From: Moringa oleifera
Lineage: Eukaryota > Streptophyta > Magnoliopsida > Brassicales > Moringaceae
DNA: 64,000 bases
NCBI GenBank assembly: GCA_021397835.1
Contig: JAJFZO010000028.1
Span: forward strand, 310,001-374,000
Reading direction: 5' to 3'
Under the pieces are notes generated by a model. It saw only the letters and a list, made by a program, of their open reading frames with translations, did not search any database and was not told where the DNA came from. Within the stretch, counting starts at the first letter, position 1. Each line of letters begins with the position of its first letter. This document shows, one piece after another, positions 44,184 through 57,545 of the stretch. Position numbers and translations under genes: made by a program.

Positions 44184-45269
44184 CAAAACGAGATGTGTTC
44201 AAAAAGAAAGGTCCCACATAGAGGGCTTTATTCCCAACCCTAATCAATGGTCTCCTACTTATTTTTTTAATTTTTTTAGTTTTTAATATTTATAAAATTA
44301 AAATATAAAATTTATTTTTTTAACAAAAATAATACAGAAAAGAGATACGTACTGCAAAATTATAGCGATGAAGTCTTCGTGATGATTGACTCGTCTTGAT
44401 TTTATGACAGCCACGGCGATACCTCTCTGATACTGGCTATTGGAGGTTAGCTGAAACCATAACTACCCTATATTACTCTAATTAATTTTCTGCTAGTAAA
44501 AATTAGACCAGCTGGTACTACCCAATTTAGATCTCGCACGGTATCAATTAATAGCTCTTTAAATTTGAAAGTATCAGCCTAATTGTTACTTTGAATTGTA
44601 TGTTTATTAGATGTGCATTTAATAATTGAATATATTTTGTTGTTTAAGAAGGTGTAAAGTAGATAATATTTTTATTATAAATAAGTATATTCATTTTGAT
44701 GATATGGTAATATTGTAAGTTACAAATATTTAATTTTTATATTTTAATTTATAATTTTTAAAACTAAATTGCGATAATTTATTAATTGTACTTAAATAAT
44801 TCTTTTAGTTGCTCTTCTTCTTTGTAAATAATAACTTGTAATTATTGTAGTTATGATTATTTAATGATTGTAATCATTAGTTTGTTTGCATATTAATATA
44901 CCAAAATACAATAACTACTTTAAAAGTATGGCCATCAAATAGAGAAAATTCTATTAGTAGTTGTAGGAGCTTTTCTAAAATCTTTATTATAATCATTTTT
45001 GTGCTATGTTTGTTGTACACTTAATGTTTTCATTTTGTATTAAATTTTCATTTGTTCCATCATATTCAATGATGCCTCTTTACTAATTGTTGTCAAGGGG
45101 GCTTGCTTTGAAGAAAAGACGGATTTAATTTGATTTACTTAGTGAGTTTTGTTAAATATATTATGTTATTTATTTCTGTTGCTAGCTTTATCTACTATAT
45201 TTTTACTCTTTTTTTTTTCTTTTTTTAGTTACCAGAATTATGGTAGTTGTTCTTTCTATGAGATATTAA
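44184..45269. other. AT-rich DNA, no gene seen
   Basis: No motif beyond short homopolymers. Confidence 0.45.
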
Positions 45270-45950
45270 TGGAGTCTTATTAACATGGTTATCTGTTGCT
45301 GCAAGTTGCACTTGATTACATTGGAAAGTAAGGAACAACTGTTGAATAATAAGATTAAGTACACTCTATTATGATACTTGTTTGAGCAATAAGATTTGGT
45401 ATTTTAGATGTTGAGATATTAATGCAGAGCACTTTTTAGTTGTTTGCACAGGTATGCCAAATAGATCCTTTAAAAGCAAATGCAACCTCATGTTGGTATT
45501 GGAGATTTTTGTCAACAAAAAAAATCTTATTATTTTGGATACATTGGGTCTTTGTTGAATGTGAGTTAAATTTTAATGGTTTCTGAGTTTGGCCTTTACT
45601 GGTCATTTAGTCAGAGCCTTGTTCACAATGGTTTATTTTTGAGAAACTCATTACCAAGATTCAAAAGTTAGTTTTTCATTATAGTTTTTCTCATGTTTAA
45701 TCATGATTTTACTGATTTTGATAAAATTATATCATATTGTTTCATCTGAAAAATAAAATTAATAATATGCAAGTAAACTACTAACGAGAATGATGGTGTC
45801 AAGGCTGCTAATGTTAATTATAGATTCCAATAAACAAAAATTATAATTGCTACTCTCAAACAATTGCAAAAAAATTGGTTAACTAATTGCATCAGCCTGT
45901 AGAGAAATCATGCTTCCTAACAAGTATTTGTCCTTTGTGAGTTTCACTAT
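45270..45950 (+). repeat. Low-copy duplicated segment D, copy 2 (mate at 30341-30965)
   Basis: Same landmarks and order as copy 1, with extra sequence at 45470-45590 absent there. The exon-like stretch of copy 1 is not preserved (only FGLYWSF-like traces). Confidence 0.65.
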
Positions 45951-46249
45951 GTTTGCAAACCTATTGATTAAGAAAGTTCTTATATTCTTTATGCAATTAA
46001 ACAAATTTTTTATATTTAAAAAGTTACATTATTCTTAAAAATTTACAAAAACACGTAGTTAAAAATAAAAAATAAAAGCTTAGGAATGTTAGATTGAAAA
46101 AGTTACAAAAACAATTTTAGTCGGGTAATCTCAAGAATGATTATAAGTTTCACTTGATAAGATGGGAGTAGTCGTTTAATTAGTAAACAGGAGAAAATAA
46201 GGAAGTAAATCACTTTAGACTTTTAACAAGGCTAATTAGAAAAATAGCT

Positions 46250-46720
46250 ATGGAGATACATGTTAAAAAATAAAAGGTTATGGAGAAGGGTGCTAGTGTT
46301 GAAGTATAGGGAGCAAGATAGGAATGGACAACGAAAAAGAAGAGAGATTCCTATGGGATTAGGGTGTGAAGGCCACACAAAAAGATTGGGAGGAGTTTAG
46401 CTTAAAGGTTCAAGATGGGAAATAAAACCTATTTAAAGCTTTTGATAGATAAATGGTGTGCTAATGAGCAACTCTGACATTTTCCCTATAATCTTCTCAT
46501 TAACCTTTAATAAGGCTACATTGGGTAGTTAGTGTGTCATTAGGAGGAAAGAATCATTAGCTAATTATTTCCTCTTAAGATGAATGTAAAAGATTGGGAA
46601 ATAGAACATCTAGAAGCTTTTTATAGGAAGTTATATGAGGAAAAAGATCAATCTAGGTCAACAAGAGATGTGATGGATTCGTTCGAAGCAATGGAGAGAA
46701 AATGTGAGAAACTAAAGTAG
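46250..46720 (+). pseudogene. LINE (L1-type) ORF2 C-terminal remnant
   Basis: Plus-strand fragments in shifting frames: WRRVLVLKYREQDRNGQRKR, IDKWCANEQL and MNVKDWEIEHLEAFYRKLYE. They follow the order of the plant L1 region after reverse transcriptase: LWR.VI..KYG..., a WKD.W.G..PL..FP.L segment, then a DWE.E.....L..L segment, leading to the zf-RVT domain. Many stops. The R1 repeat follows at once and may be the element's 3' end. Confidence 0.55.
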
Positions 46721-46740
46721 TGCAGCTCAGGCCTAAAGAA

Positions 46741-47140
46741 ATTTAAATGTTAAGCATGCAAAAGCAAGCTCATGACATTGTTGCAAGATAGTAAGAGTAG
46801 GTGCCACATGAGATATTAAATGAGTTAAGGCTTGTAAGTTTAATAGTATGTGGGATCCTTGGCATTGGTTTATCATTCAAACCAGAGCATTCCTTCAATG
46901 ATAATGCAATCTAAAGTGAAAACCCAAGTGATGGTCACCTTGCCTTACATGTTAGGGAGCTAAAGAGAAGATGTGGAGATTTTAAAGAATAAAATGATAT
47001 ACATATATATATATATACATATATAAAAATAAAAGGACATATAAGGATCTCAATTGTGGTCATCCAGAATATGTGTACTAATTGTATACAAAACAAAAGG
47101 GTTCTAAGCTTTGAACCCATGAAGACAAAAGTTTGATCTA
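46741..47140. repeat. Dispersed repeat R1, copy 2
   Basis: Mate of 16846-17625; lacks about 350 bp of the middle of copy 1. Confidence 0.7.
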
Positions 47141-47929
47141 AGTTGGATTAGATCATAACACGTTACCCTAAATATAGGCTATATAAGTCCTCACAGCCTC
47201 AGCCCATATGAAAATAATTTGATTATTAATGTGACTTTCTAATAGCAATAAACTTGGTTCAAAGTAAATCTAAATGATTATAATTAAGCTTCGTAGTTTC
47301 TACGATGACGAATCCAATTCGTTAATTTTGAATTCAATTTATTAACTCTCGTATTTCAATTAAATTTTAAAAAAAATCTAAAAAAAATTATTACAAAATT
47401 ATAATCGAGTTTTATCATCTTTTAAGCGACTAATACAAAAATAAAAAAATTTAAGTAGTAATATTGGTTTTGTGAAACAAGAATAACCAATATCTATTTC
47501 ATTTGCCATTGCTCTGCATATTTGACAATTTAGCTACATATGTTTAAATCTTATTTTGTTTCAAATTGCAAAATAAAATGTCTTAAATATTAAGCACAGA
47601 AAGGAAAAAGAATGGGTTGGAGCCCATTTAACAAACACAGACATGGACAGAGCCCATTTAACAAACGCATACATGGACGAGCTTAGCTTTTCCCCACCTT
47701 CTAACCTTGTAAATTTGGTTCCTTAAGGCTAAAATGTAAATGAGGACTTACTTTTTCTCTGTTGAAACAAAAATTCAAGGACCCCAAAGCCCTAGAATTT
47801 CTTTTCAACCTCTTTTTTTACCCAAAAAAAAAAAAAGAAAGACTTGCCCAAAAATGTTGACTTTTTTCCTTTATCTGTAGCTACCTTTATGTCTTTTATG
47901 ATCTTTCAATACTGGATCGATTTGATGAG

Positions 47930-48960
47930 GTATATCAAGAAATGTTTTGGAAGGATAAACATGTTTTTCACAAGTCATGTGACATCCTTAGAAAAAGAGG
48001 CAAGTTGCATGATCGTGCTGGAGTTGTAGTAGAAGAGCAGTTGAAATTTTCTTAAATATTGTAGTCATTCAAGAGCAGTTTTAGCATTCAGGAGAAACCA
48101 TAAGCCAGCATTTCAATGATGTATTGAAGGCTATCAAGTCTTTTTCATGTGAATTGTTACAACTACCACCTCTTACTACTATAGAAATTCTGAGTAGTAA
48201 TAGATTCTTCTCATACTTTAAGGTTTATATCTATCATACCTTTCTTCTTGTTTTTCCTGCACTATTGAATGTCACTCATTTTGTGTATTCTTTATTAGGA
48301 TTGTATTGGGATCATAGATGGTATGCAAATTTTAGCTCATATCCCAGCAAAAGACTAGTCTTGATTTCGAAACAAAAAAGGTCTTTTGACATAGAATGGG
48401 CTAGTAACTTGCACATTTGACCTATATTTTATGTTCAAATACCGTAGCTTAAAAGGTTCTATTTTGGATTCAGGAGTCTTGAGAGTAGTCCTTAATGATC
48501 CAAATCAGAATTTCCTCACTTGAAGGTCCAAGCCACAACTTGTTCATTTTTATTCATCAATGTTTTTTATGCTTTATTGTTTTAACAAATAAACATTATG
48601 CCCAATAATTAAATTGATTTGTTAATGTTACAAGAAAATGTCATCTAATCGACAAAGGATACACAATATGAAAGAAATTATTACTCTATATCCAAGAGCT
48701 CGATATTACCTTCATAAGTAGAAAGGTGTTAATCAATTACCATAGAATGCAAAAGACTTATTTAATCATCCAAAGGTCTTTTAAAGTGTTGAAAGCGCAA
48801 CTTCCTATTCTCAAACTTGGACATCAGCGTGCATTTCATATTCAAAAGGATATTGTAATTATAATGACTAGTTATTCTATGGTGGCAAGGGCTAAACAAT
48901 AAAAGAGTTGCCTAATTTTAATGATCAACCTAAAATGTGACTGCCTTCCTCAATAAAGGA
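47930..48960 (+). pseudogene. PIF/Harbinger transposase pseudogene
   Basis: Motifs in family order over shifting frames. The N-terminal part has KDKHVFHKSCDILRKRGKLH and DRAGVVVEEQLKF, then SGETISQHFNDVLKAIKSF. After an intron-like stretch comes the DDE nuclease core DCIGIIDGMQILAHIPAK (first catalytic Asp in IDG), then RNKKGLLT, CTFDLYFMFKY and a degraded SDSRVL equivalent (LDSGVLRVVLNDP). The C-terminal part has RSFKVLKAQLPILK and FHIQKDIVIIM. Stops are frequent. PIF/Harbinger transposases excise with a MYB-like partner protein; no such partner or terminal inverted repeats were found. Confidence 0.82.
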
Positions 48961-49740
48961 ACAATATGCATCAATGTTACAGGAGTCCATTGTAGCAGCT
49001 ATGTGGAATGATTTCATAAATAAGTTGGATGAATGGTGATTGTTTACACTAGGATGTAGGGGAGGTAGAGACGTTGTATAGTTGTTGTTCCATGGGTTTT
49101 TACAAGCGGTACTAGTCAATGTTTCTAATGATAGGTTTTCTTGTTTTTAAATACAGAGCCTATCTAAGTAGAATTTATAGGTGAAGAATGGCTAGAATAC
49201 AGCTCACATCTGAATTATTACTTTTAATTAGGACAGAAATGCAATAGATAAAGGTGTTGGTGCCCAAGTTTATGATGCTTCCTTGAGTAATATAAGCTTA
49301 TTGCAATGCGATAGCTAAGTGCGTTCCTTATTTGTGATCTTTGAAATTAAATTAGCCTTACTTGACTGAGGGGTTCAATGGGAGGTAACAGGAGTAGGTT
49401 GCGTTTTATAGCCTTTAAGTTGTCATCTTGAGTGTATGATGTATGCAAAGCCGTAATGCCTTAAAAATATAAGACTTTGTATAATTTCTAACTTTTCATT
49501 TTTCTAATTCTCTTGATTTATAATTAGAATAAGCTTAAGTTATGCTAGTTTAAGGATAGCTTAAACATGCAAGCTTTATTATCATGCTTATATTTCTTTC
49601 CCATTATGCGTATGCTGCTATTATTCAAAAACGTTTTTTCTTTCACTTGCTCAATGCAATGATTAAGCATTGCATATAATATTTCTTATAGTTCTAGTTT
49701 GAATCCTCAGCTTTCAAAATAGCCTATTTCTCACATAAGC
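48961..49740. other. No gene seen
   Basis: Flank of the Harbinger pseudogene without further motifs; a 3-bp target duplication or TIR could not be located. Confidence 0.4.
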
Positions 49741-51600
49741 TATGACTTACTCATATTTTTTTTTTATTGTAAAAATCATTTGGATTTTGTTGGATTTTCT
49801 TTTATTTTTTTCTTATTTTCTTTTAGTTGCTTTGGATTTTTCTTAATTTTTTTACATCTATTTTTTAATTTTGTTAAATGTTTTTAGTTCTTCTCACTTG
49901 TTTTCTTTTAGTAATTTCATTTTTCTTAATTATTTTTAATTTATTTTTTTTAGTTTTTCATTTAATTTTTCAATTTCTAATTTTTTGTTATTTTTAATTA
50001 TTTTAATTTAGTAAAATAATAAATATTAGACATCAACAAATGATTGTAATTTTGTTTTTTTTTTATTTTGAGCTTTTTTTATTCTTTATTTATTTGATTT
50101 TTAATGTTTATGTTATTTTTGACATACTTTTTTTTGTTTGTTTTAGATATTTTCTTTGTTTTCATGATTTGATTTATTTTATTTTAATTTCATTTTTATT
50201 TAAAAATCAATACGAATCAAAATTATTTGTTTAATTTTTTTATAGAATAATTTATGATTTTTGAGTTGTTTTAAATTATTTTACATTATTTTTCTCATTT
50301 TCTATTTTTTAAAGTTTTTTATTATATTGTGTTTTTTTCAATTATTTTCTTTTGAATTTTATGGATTTTATTTTTATTTTTTACATTAATTGATGTTTCT
50401 TTTTGATGATTTTACTTGATATATTTTCCTTTCTTTTAATTTAATATTTTATTGTATTTTATTTTCTACATTTTTTTGATAAAATCTGTCTTCTTGCTTA
50501 GCAAAGAGTTTTGTTTTTTGATATATTTTATTTTATGATTCTTAAATTACTTCAAATTATTTTTAAATTATTTCATATTATATTTTCACTTTTTTCTTTT
50601 TAAAAAAACTTTTCTAATTTTTGTATTTCTTTTTTGCTTTTCAATTATTTATTTTATTTTATTTATTTATTTTGATCTTATAATATTTTTTTATTTTTAT
50701 TTTTATTTTGTTGGATTTTTTTACTGTATTTTCTTATTTTTTATTAGTTAAAAAAATTCTTACATTTATTTTTTTTATTTTGTTAGGTATTTTTAGTTTC
50801 ATTTACTTATTTTCTTCTAGTAACTTCATTTTGTTTTGGATTTTTTTGTTTATTTGGTTCCATAGTTTTTATATGCTTTTATTTTATGTTATTTTATTTT
50901 GATATTTTTATAAATTTTAATTTTTTAAACAATTTTTTGTCATCTTTGACTACGTTAAGCAAACAAAATAACAGATTTTGAACCTCACCAACTTATTATT
51001 ACAATTTTGTTAGTTAATTTGGGTTTTAGCTTTTGTATACTTTTTTATTTATTTATCTGAGTGTTGAATGCTATTTTAATTTTTTATAATTTTATTTATT
51101 TATTTTAGTTACTTCAATATTTTTTTATTGTTTGTTTTATTGTATTTTATTAAATTTTTTTAAAAGATCAATGCAAATTAGTTTTTTAAAATTTTGTTTC
51201 AATAGAATATGTTATCAGTCTTAAATTTTTTAAAGCTTTTTATATTATTTTTCTTTTTTTAGTCTTTTATGTTTTTTAATTATTTTTTAATTCCCTTTTA
51301 ATTTTTTGGATTTTATTTTAATTTTTTAATGGTTTCTTGATATATTTTTATTTTATTTTATTTTACACTATTTTTTTTAGATAAAATCTATTTTCTTTCT
51401 TCATAAAGAGTGTTGTTTATTTAGTATTGTCTTTTTGTTTTTAAACATGTATTGTATTGATTTTGTAGGATTTTCTTTTACTCTGTTTTTCTATTTTTTT
51501 TAATTATTTTGGATTTCTAATTTTTTCTCACAAATATATTTATTTATTTTATAGTGTTTTTTTTTTAGTTTCTTTGACTTTTTATCTTTTAGTCAAATTA
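49741..51600. repeat. Strongly T-rich tandem-repeat domain, copy 2
   Basis: Same character as 19216-21560. Landmark GCAAAGAGTTTTGTTTTT at about 50500 recurs as AAAGAGTGTTGTTTATTT at about 51405 (about 0.9 kb apart). TTTAATTTAGTAAAATAATA at about 50003 has a relative at 50950 (ACAAAATAACAGATTTTGAA). Phe-rich open frames are compositional. Confidence 0.65.
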
Positions 51601-51639
51601 TTTTTGTTTGACTTTTTTAGTTTATATAGACACCTATTT

Positions 51640-51845
51640 TGCAGGAATACTGCAATGCTGCCAATACTGCAATGCAATAATGTTGCCAATTTTGCAATAC
51701 TGCAATGTTGCCAATTTTGTAATGCTGAAAAGCTACCAATTCTGCTATACTACAATGTTGCCAATTCTGCAATGCTGCCAATTTTATAATGTTGTCAATT
51801 TTGTCAGTTTTGCAATGTTGTAATGCTACCTATTGCTACATTAAA
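51640..51845. repeat. Minisatellite, AATG(C/T)TGCCAATTTTGC-type units
   Basis: About ten imperfect units around CAATGTTGCCAATTCTGC, 17-25 bp long, just upstream of a TATA box. Found only in this copy of the LTR-like material. Confidence 0.85.
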
Positions 51846-51864
51846 TTGAGACTTGGTCAAGATC

Positions 51865-51872
51865 TATAAATA
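51865..51872 (+). promoter_or_regulatory. TATA box of LTR-like promoter
   Basis: TATAAATA between the minisatellite and a purine-rich leader (ATGGGAGATTTTTGCAAAAAG). The layout suits an LTR U3/R junction reading rightwards into 52310-53895. Confidence 0.6.
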
Positions 51873-52149
51873 CGCACCTTAACCGAGAGTCCATGGGAGA
51901 TTTTTGCAAAAAGAGTGTTGATGAAAGAATGTTGAGAAATTTTGAGAGTTTAAAGAATTTTTGGAGAAAATTAAAAAAAAGAAAGATAGTAATGTGAAAA
52001 AAGTAAGAGAGATTTGGAGGAGAAATTTTTAAATATTACTTCATTTTGAAGAACAAGGTAACCTTTTTTTTATGATTTTATCATTATTTTTTTCTTTATT
52101 TTTTTTATGAATATTTTTTTTTCATTTATTTACTTAATTGTTATTAAAT

Positions 52150-52203
52150 ATGTATATATGTGTGTGTGTATATGTGTGTGTATATATATATATATATACA
52201 TAT
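52150..52203. repeat. (TA/TG)n microsatellite
   Basis: TATATGTGTGTGTGTATATG followed by an uninterrupted TA run. Confidence 0.9.
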
Positions 52204-52309
52204 TTCTCTTATACACATGTATCTTTTTACTTATCTTCATGTTATTCTCACTTACATTTTTATTTATCTTGTATATTGATATATCTATATTCTTCTATTT
52301 ATAAATATA

Positions 52310-53895
52310 TACTTTTTTCTATACTTTCATGTTGAATACACAAAAAGTTAAGTAAAAAAATAAATAATGTGTAAAAATAATGAGCAAAAAGAATATAATT
52401 TAATAGAAAATGGATGGGATGTGATGTATAAACTAAAAAGAAAAAAGAACAAAATGAATAAGGAGTAGTTAGGGGATAGCATATGCTTTCATTTTGAACA
52501 CATGAAATTTACTTGAAAGAACAAAAAAGGAAAAAAAAAAAGGAAAGAAAGATAGGTAACTTCAAAATATTAAGATTGTTTTAAAATAATAAATTTAAAT
52601 TATTTATAATATAAAATTATTAGGTTAATTAAGTTTTATTTTTATTTTTTACTCAATTTTAACTAAGTTTTCAAAAAACTAAGATCACTTTGACGCTATT
52701 TTAATTTTTTTAAAAAATAAAATAAAAATATTTTAAATTTTTAAGAGTACAAAATCATTCAAGAGAGTTGTTTTTAGTTTAAATTTTTTTTAAAAATAAT
52801 AATATAAGTTTTAAGCTTTTGAGAAGTATGAAAAAAACTCAAGAGATATGTTTTTGTATTTCTTATGTAAGAATTATTTTTTTAAAAGTAAAAATAAATA
52901 AAAATGTATATTTTAATTTTTGAGAGATATAAAAAAATCTCAAAAGAAAGTTTTTCATATTTTAACATAAAAAACTACTTAATATTTTGAAAGATTTAAA
53001 AAAATTTCAAGAGAGAGGTTTTTATATTTTTTAATAACAAAAAAATTAATTTAAAATATAAATATTTCAAGTTTTGAGGAGTATGAAAAATCTTAAGATA
53101 GTAGTTTTTATATTTTTTAATATAAAATTAATTTTTAAAATATTTATTTATGTTTTTGAGAAAATATAAAAAAATCTCAAGAGAGATTTTCATACTCTCT
53201 AATATAAAATTTATTTAATATTTTTATGAGAAATGTGAAAAAATTTCAAGAGAGGATTTTCATATTTAAAAATATATTTATAAAAAAAATGTAAGAGAAA
53301 AATATTTGTATTCTCTAAAATATTTTGTGTATATGACCCTTAATTTATTTTTATTTTTAATTAATAAAATTACAAAAATTGAATTTAAAGCTTAAATTTA
53401 AATATTAAATATTAATTTTTTCCTTGTGGTAGGGTGATGAGATTTCAAAATTATTTATATATTCTACATAATTTGGTGATGCATGTGCATTAAAATGTCA
53501 TTGAATTCACATAAATCTCAACAGAAATATTTTGAGGATTAGGAGTTGAATAAAGTAAGACCTCTATATTCTCCATCATAAAAAATATTTTAAGACTAGG
53601 GGTTAAGTGAGAGCAAAACTCCTACATCTTCTTTCATATCATGTACATTTCTTTTTAGACTTATTTTTAAAAATTAATTTTAAAAATTAAATAAATTTCA
53701 AAACCAAAAAATAATCAATGATCAATTTGTACCAATTTTGGGCGTCATAAGGGTACTAATCTTTTTTAACGTGTAACTGACTCTTGAATCCATATTTTTA
53801 ATTTCAAAGGATCAATATTGTTTTATTTTTTTAAAAAAATAAATAAATTTTAGTGTTCAATCATACCATTAAAAAGATTGAAGGTGACTCACTCT
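52310..53895. mobile_element. LTR/leader block of a large Ty3/gypsy-type element, copy 2
   Basis: Matches 17626-19215 throughout. The end carries the same leader pattern (GGGCGTCATAAGGGTACTAA, ACGTGTAACTGACTC, AATCATACCATTAAAAAGAT, GGTGACTCAC). With the upstream T-rich domain, minisatellite and TATA box it may form one very long LTR of about 4 kb, but no gag-pol or second LTR was found. Inference only. Confidence 0.5.
52830..53275. repeat. Hairpin-bearing degenerate tandem repeat, copy 2
   Basis: Six palindromic cores at about 52843, 52937, 53005, 53092, 53174 and 53246 (for example AATCTCAAGAGAGATT), aligned with the six of copy 1. Confidence 0.7.
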
Positions 53896-53899
53896 TAAC

Positions 53900-55487
53900 C
53901 ACTTACACAACCCTGTGGGTGCAACATAGTAATTTTATTTAGGAGTACATAAAATCAAGACCCAAGAAAAATGGTTTAACTTGAATAAGTAAAGTCCTCA
54001 AGAGAGAAAATGATACCGGTGAACCACTAGAATATGATATGGGATCCTCCTTATGCCCCTAGAAATCAACTTATGTTTATGTGTTTGAGATAATAGTATA
54101 AAGAAAAGGGTTCATCATTGCATCTTAGAGAATCGTTGCGAATAAGGAGGCTTATTATTTCGAATGTTAGGAATCATTGAGATTTCAAAACTTTTATTGC
54201 ATATGATGTATTGATTACTGATCACCTATTCTATTGATTGATCAAATTTATGGAATTCTCACCTGAAATAGAAAGGATTTTAGCTATTAATGTTGTGATT
54301 CTATTATCAAAAATTAAATATTTGTTTTTCATTTTTTTTTCATTTGTGGTGCAATATTAGATAGTTATTTCTTTATGGTTTGTATTTTCATGTACAATTG
54401 TAACTGGTTGGTTTTGCTCTTAAGTAACCTCAAAATCTGAATGACAACCATAATAGTTTTGTTGGCATTATAGTTGTATGTTTGAACTATCAAGGAAATT
54501 ATAGTTTTGTAACCAAATGATCTTTTCCTACACATGTTGTAGGCTTGTCTTCTTCTTCGTGTTTATCAAAGCTAATGACTAGCTTGCTTGATTTTCCTTT
54601 TCTAGAATGCATTCCAACAATAAAGATTTGTTTGAAAAATTGCAAGATAATACAACCTATGCAATGAACCTTGATATTATATATTTCAAATTTATCAATG
54701 CATAGAATCACATAAAGAAAAAATAACAAATCCTCTTACTAGTAGGAACTAATAAATTAATGTGTCTTTTTAATTGTGACCATCTAATTGTGGATGAGAT
54801 GGGAAAGGAGAGATAAGCTAGAAATAAAAAAAAAAAAAGAAAAAGTAATGATGTAAAAATGGTTCAAGTTAAGCCACGAAACATCTATAAGAAAAACCTG
54901 ATTTCTTAATGAACAACCTTCCACCCACTTGTGACAGTTTTAATGGGGTGATGCTCTATAATAAGTAGAGTTCAATGCCTCGATGCTCAACCACAGTGAA
55001 GAGCATTGCTGATCTAATTGTTGGCAACATTAATTCTGGGATCTTTCATTTCTTCCATTCGGTCACTCCTTTGATGTTTGTCTTCTACTTCATCTTTTAC
55101 TACATTACATTTGATCTTTGTAACAATCGTTGGATTTTGAATTATTTTATATTATTTTATATTTTTTATTTATTAAGTATTACAAAAATATAAGATTTAA
55201 ATAATATTTAGAAATTATATTGGCAGACTAGTGGGGTAGTTCCTTACTAACCATGTGAACAAATAGAAAAAAATTAGAGAAAATCTATGGTACTTTTTTT
55301 TCTTTTATTCAGCAATGAAAAGAGAGAATCACCATGAAAACCTTCCTTTTCCATTTAGAATGACATGAATTAGAGATTATTTGCTTAAAACCAAAACTTT
55401 TATTGCTGTATCTCTTTATAATGTTTTTAAATATTAGATTAAAATGGTTTGTTTAATCGATGGAATTGTGAATGGGCTTTTTGATCC
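53900..55487. other. No gene recognised
   Basis: Mixed AT-rich sequence. Short frames such as 54499-54729 minus and 54975-55193 plus show no family motif. Confidence 0.45.
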
Positions 55488-55735
55488 ATTAACTTCATCT
55501 AATGTTAATTTATTTATATTACCAAACTTATTTTTGTGCAAAAATTTTAAATTTTTATCAAAACAATATTATTTTAAAAGATAAAATAAAAAATAATTTT
55601 TAAAATCTTATTATTATTCTTTAAAAATAACTGTTATTTTTATTTTTATAATGTTTATCTTAATAATATAAATAAAAATATCATAACCTTATTCAACCAT
55701 CATGCTTTAATTTTTAACTTTTAGCTAACAACCTT
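55488..55735. repeat. AT-rich dispersed repeat S, copy 2
   Basis: Mate of 42309-42560. Confidence 0.65.
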
Positions 55736-56989
55736 TAGTATAATTTTCTTGTTCTTAACTAGAAAAAGCATACTAAAAAGATGCAGGGTTCTTAAGAAGA
55801 TAAAAGATTGTGGGACGTTTTGAGCAATTCTTGAAAACATCATTAGTTTAGGTTTAGGAAGTTATTTTTATTTGCATCATGATATCTAATAGTATAAATT
55901 TATGCTATGTTATATCTATCCGTTAAGGCTTTTTGCATGTAGTCTATAGACATCGTGAAAAGCATGAGGTTAGGTTTGCAAATACTAACAATTTCTGTTT
56001 CTTTCTTTCTTCGCCTTAAATAATCTATTTTCTATTATTTATTTTTGTTTCTAAACATGAATGGTAACCTACATCTGTCATTGTAACTTTATCATCTTTT
56101 CTCCATGTATAATATGTCATAAGATCTTATCTTTTTCACCCATAGTGTCCTAAATCTTTCTATTAGAACACATTTTCACACATTCCATATGCATGTTTAG
56201 TGTTGATGCCATGCATATATTGTCATGATGAATTGATTTACTATGCTAAATCTATTATCTCACCAAAACCAATTCACTATAAGCACTCAAAACATTATCA
56301 TTTTCTTTGGTTGTAGGGTGGTATTAACTTTTAAGTTAATTTAATTTGGTACTAGTTGAGTCAAGTTTATGTCTCTTGGAAATTATGTTGTAATGTGCTT
56401 AAGATTAGGTGCATTAACATATTTGGGTTTAAATTAAATAAGATTTATGGCCAATCAGATCAGACTTGGATTTGCTTGTTTTGGTTTCACATTAATGAAA
56501 AACATCTTAATGCTTCTACTTTGTCATTTTCTTGAACAACTTAAAGATTTTTGTTGACATTTTTTATCATTCCTTGTTCACACATAACATCAATCAAGGA
56601 TTCCAAGAAACATCTTTTACTAGCATTTCATGGAACCACTTCTCTGCTTGTCTAATTTGATTTGATCTCAAATACCCACTAAGTATCACAGTTGGTGGAC
56701 CATTTACTTAGGTGCATCAACTCTTTCCAATAGTTGTCTTGTTTCTTTAATCAAATGGCATTCATTATAACAAAATTAAATGCGATCCATATAACTAAGT
56801 AATTTTTATTGCCTTCAAGTCACGAGCACTCTATTTTTCCTGTTTTGGTGTTAAATTTTCAAGTAAAACCAGGCCCTTTTCTTGTTATTAGGTAAGGAGG
56901 AAATTTCCTCAGTGGGCAATCGAAGAAGCATATGTTTGCTTATTGTGGAAGAGAAGAGAAGTTTAGCAAAGCAGAGGAAAAAGATAAAA
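55736..56989. other. No gene recognised
   Basis: AT-rich flank up to the truncated end of copia copy B. Confidence 0.45.
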
Positions 56990-57545
56990 TAAAGAGTTGA
57001 ACAAAAGACTCTCAAACTTTCCAAGCTCGGAGGCCTTCCTTTCCATGTTTCTTCAGGTGTCTTTAAGCCTATGGCCTTTGAAGGGCATCTATTTACCAAA
57101 CAGTTTACTGTTGAAGCAGCTTCTCCCCAAAATCTTTTACCTAGGCTAGCTGTAAAAAGCATGCACCTCACCCTCTCCATTAAGCTTCTATTCATCCTCT
57201 CAGCTACTCTTTTCTGTTGAGGTGTAACCCTTACACTCTAATATCTCATAATTTCTTATTCTTTGCAGTCTAATCAAACACGTTGTTGCAAAACTCTAGT
57301 AAATTATCAATTTTGTGTACCTTGTGCTTTTTCTCAATCAGATTCTCCATTGCAGTCCTTCATTCTTTGAATTTCTCAAAGTTGTTGTTTTTGTGTTTTA
57401 AAAAGTATATCCACACCTTCCTCGAGTAGTCACCCACTAAAGAGAGAAAATAAGAGCAAGCTCCATGAATAGGAATTTTTTAAGGTCCCCAAAAATCAGC
57501 TTGGCCAGAGCTCACATACAACAGCAATCTTCAATCTACGCTACT
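56990..57545 (-). pseudogene. copia integrase fragment of copy B
   Basis: On minus VGDYSRKVWIYFLKHKNNNF and EKFKEW (first catalytic Asp in DYSR), then stops, followed by an open segment with SLMERVRCMLFTASLGKRFW, GEAASTVNCLVNRCPSKAIG and LKTPEETW. Sequence diverges after SLESLRVF. Confidence 0.88.

Noticed and set aside
50040..52335. Hydrophobic open frames that look like membrane proteins
   Set aside because: Same T-rich composition and minisatellite translation; two overlapping frames are open at once over 51574-51823 and 52107-52335.
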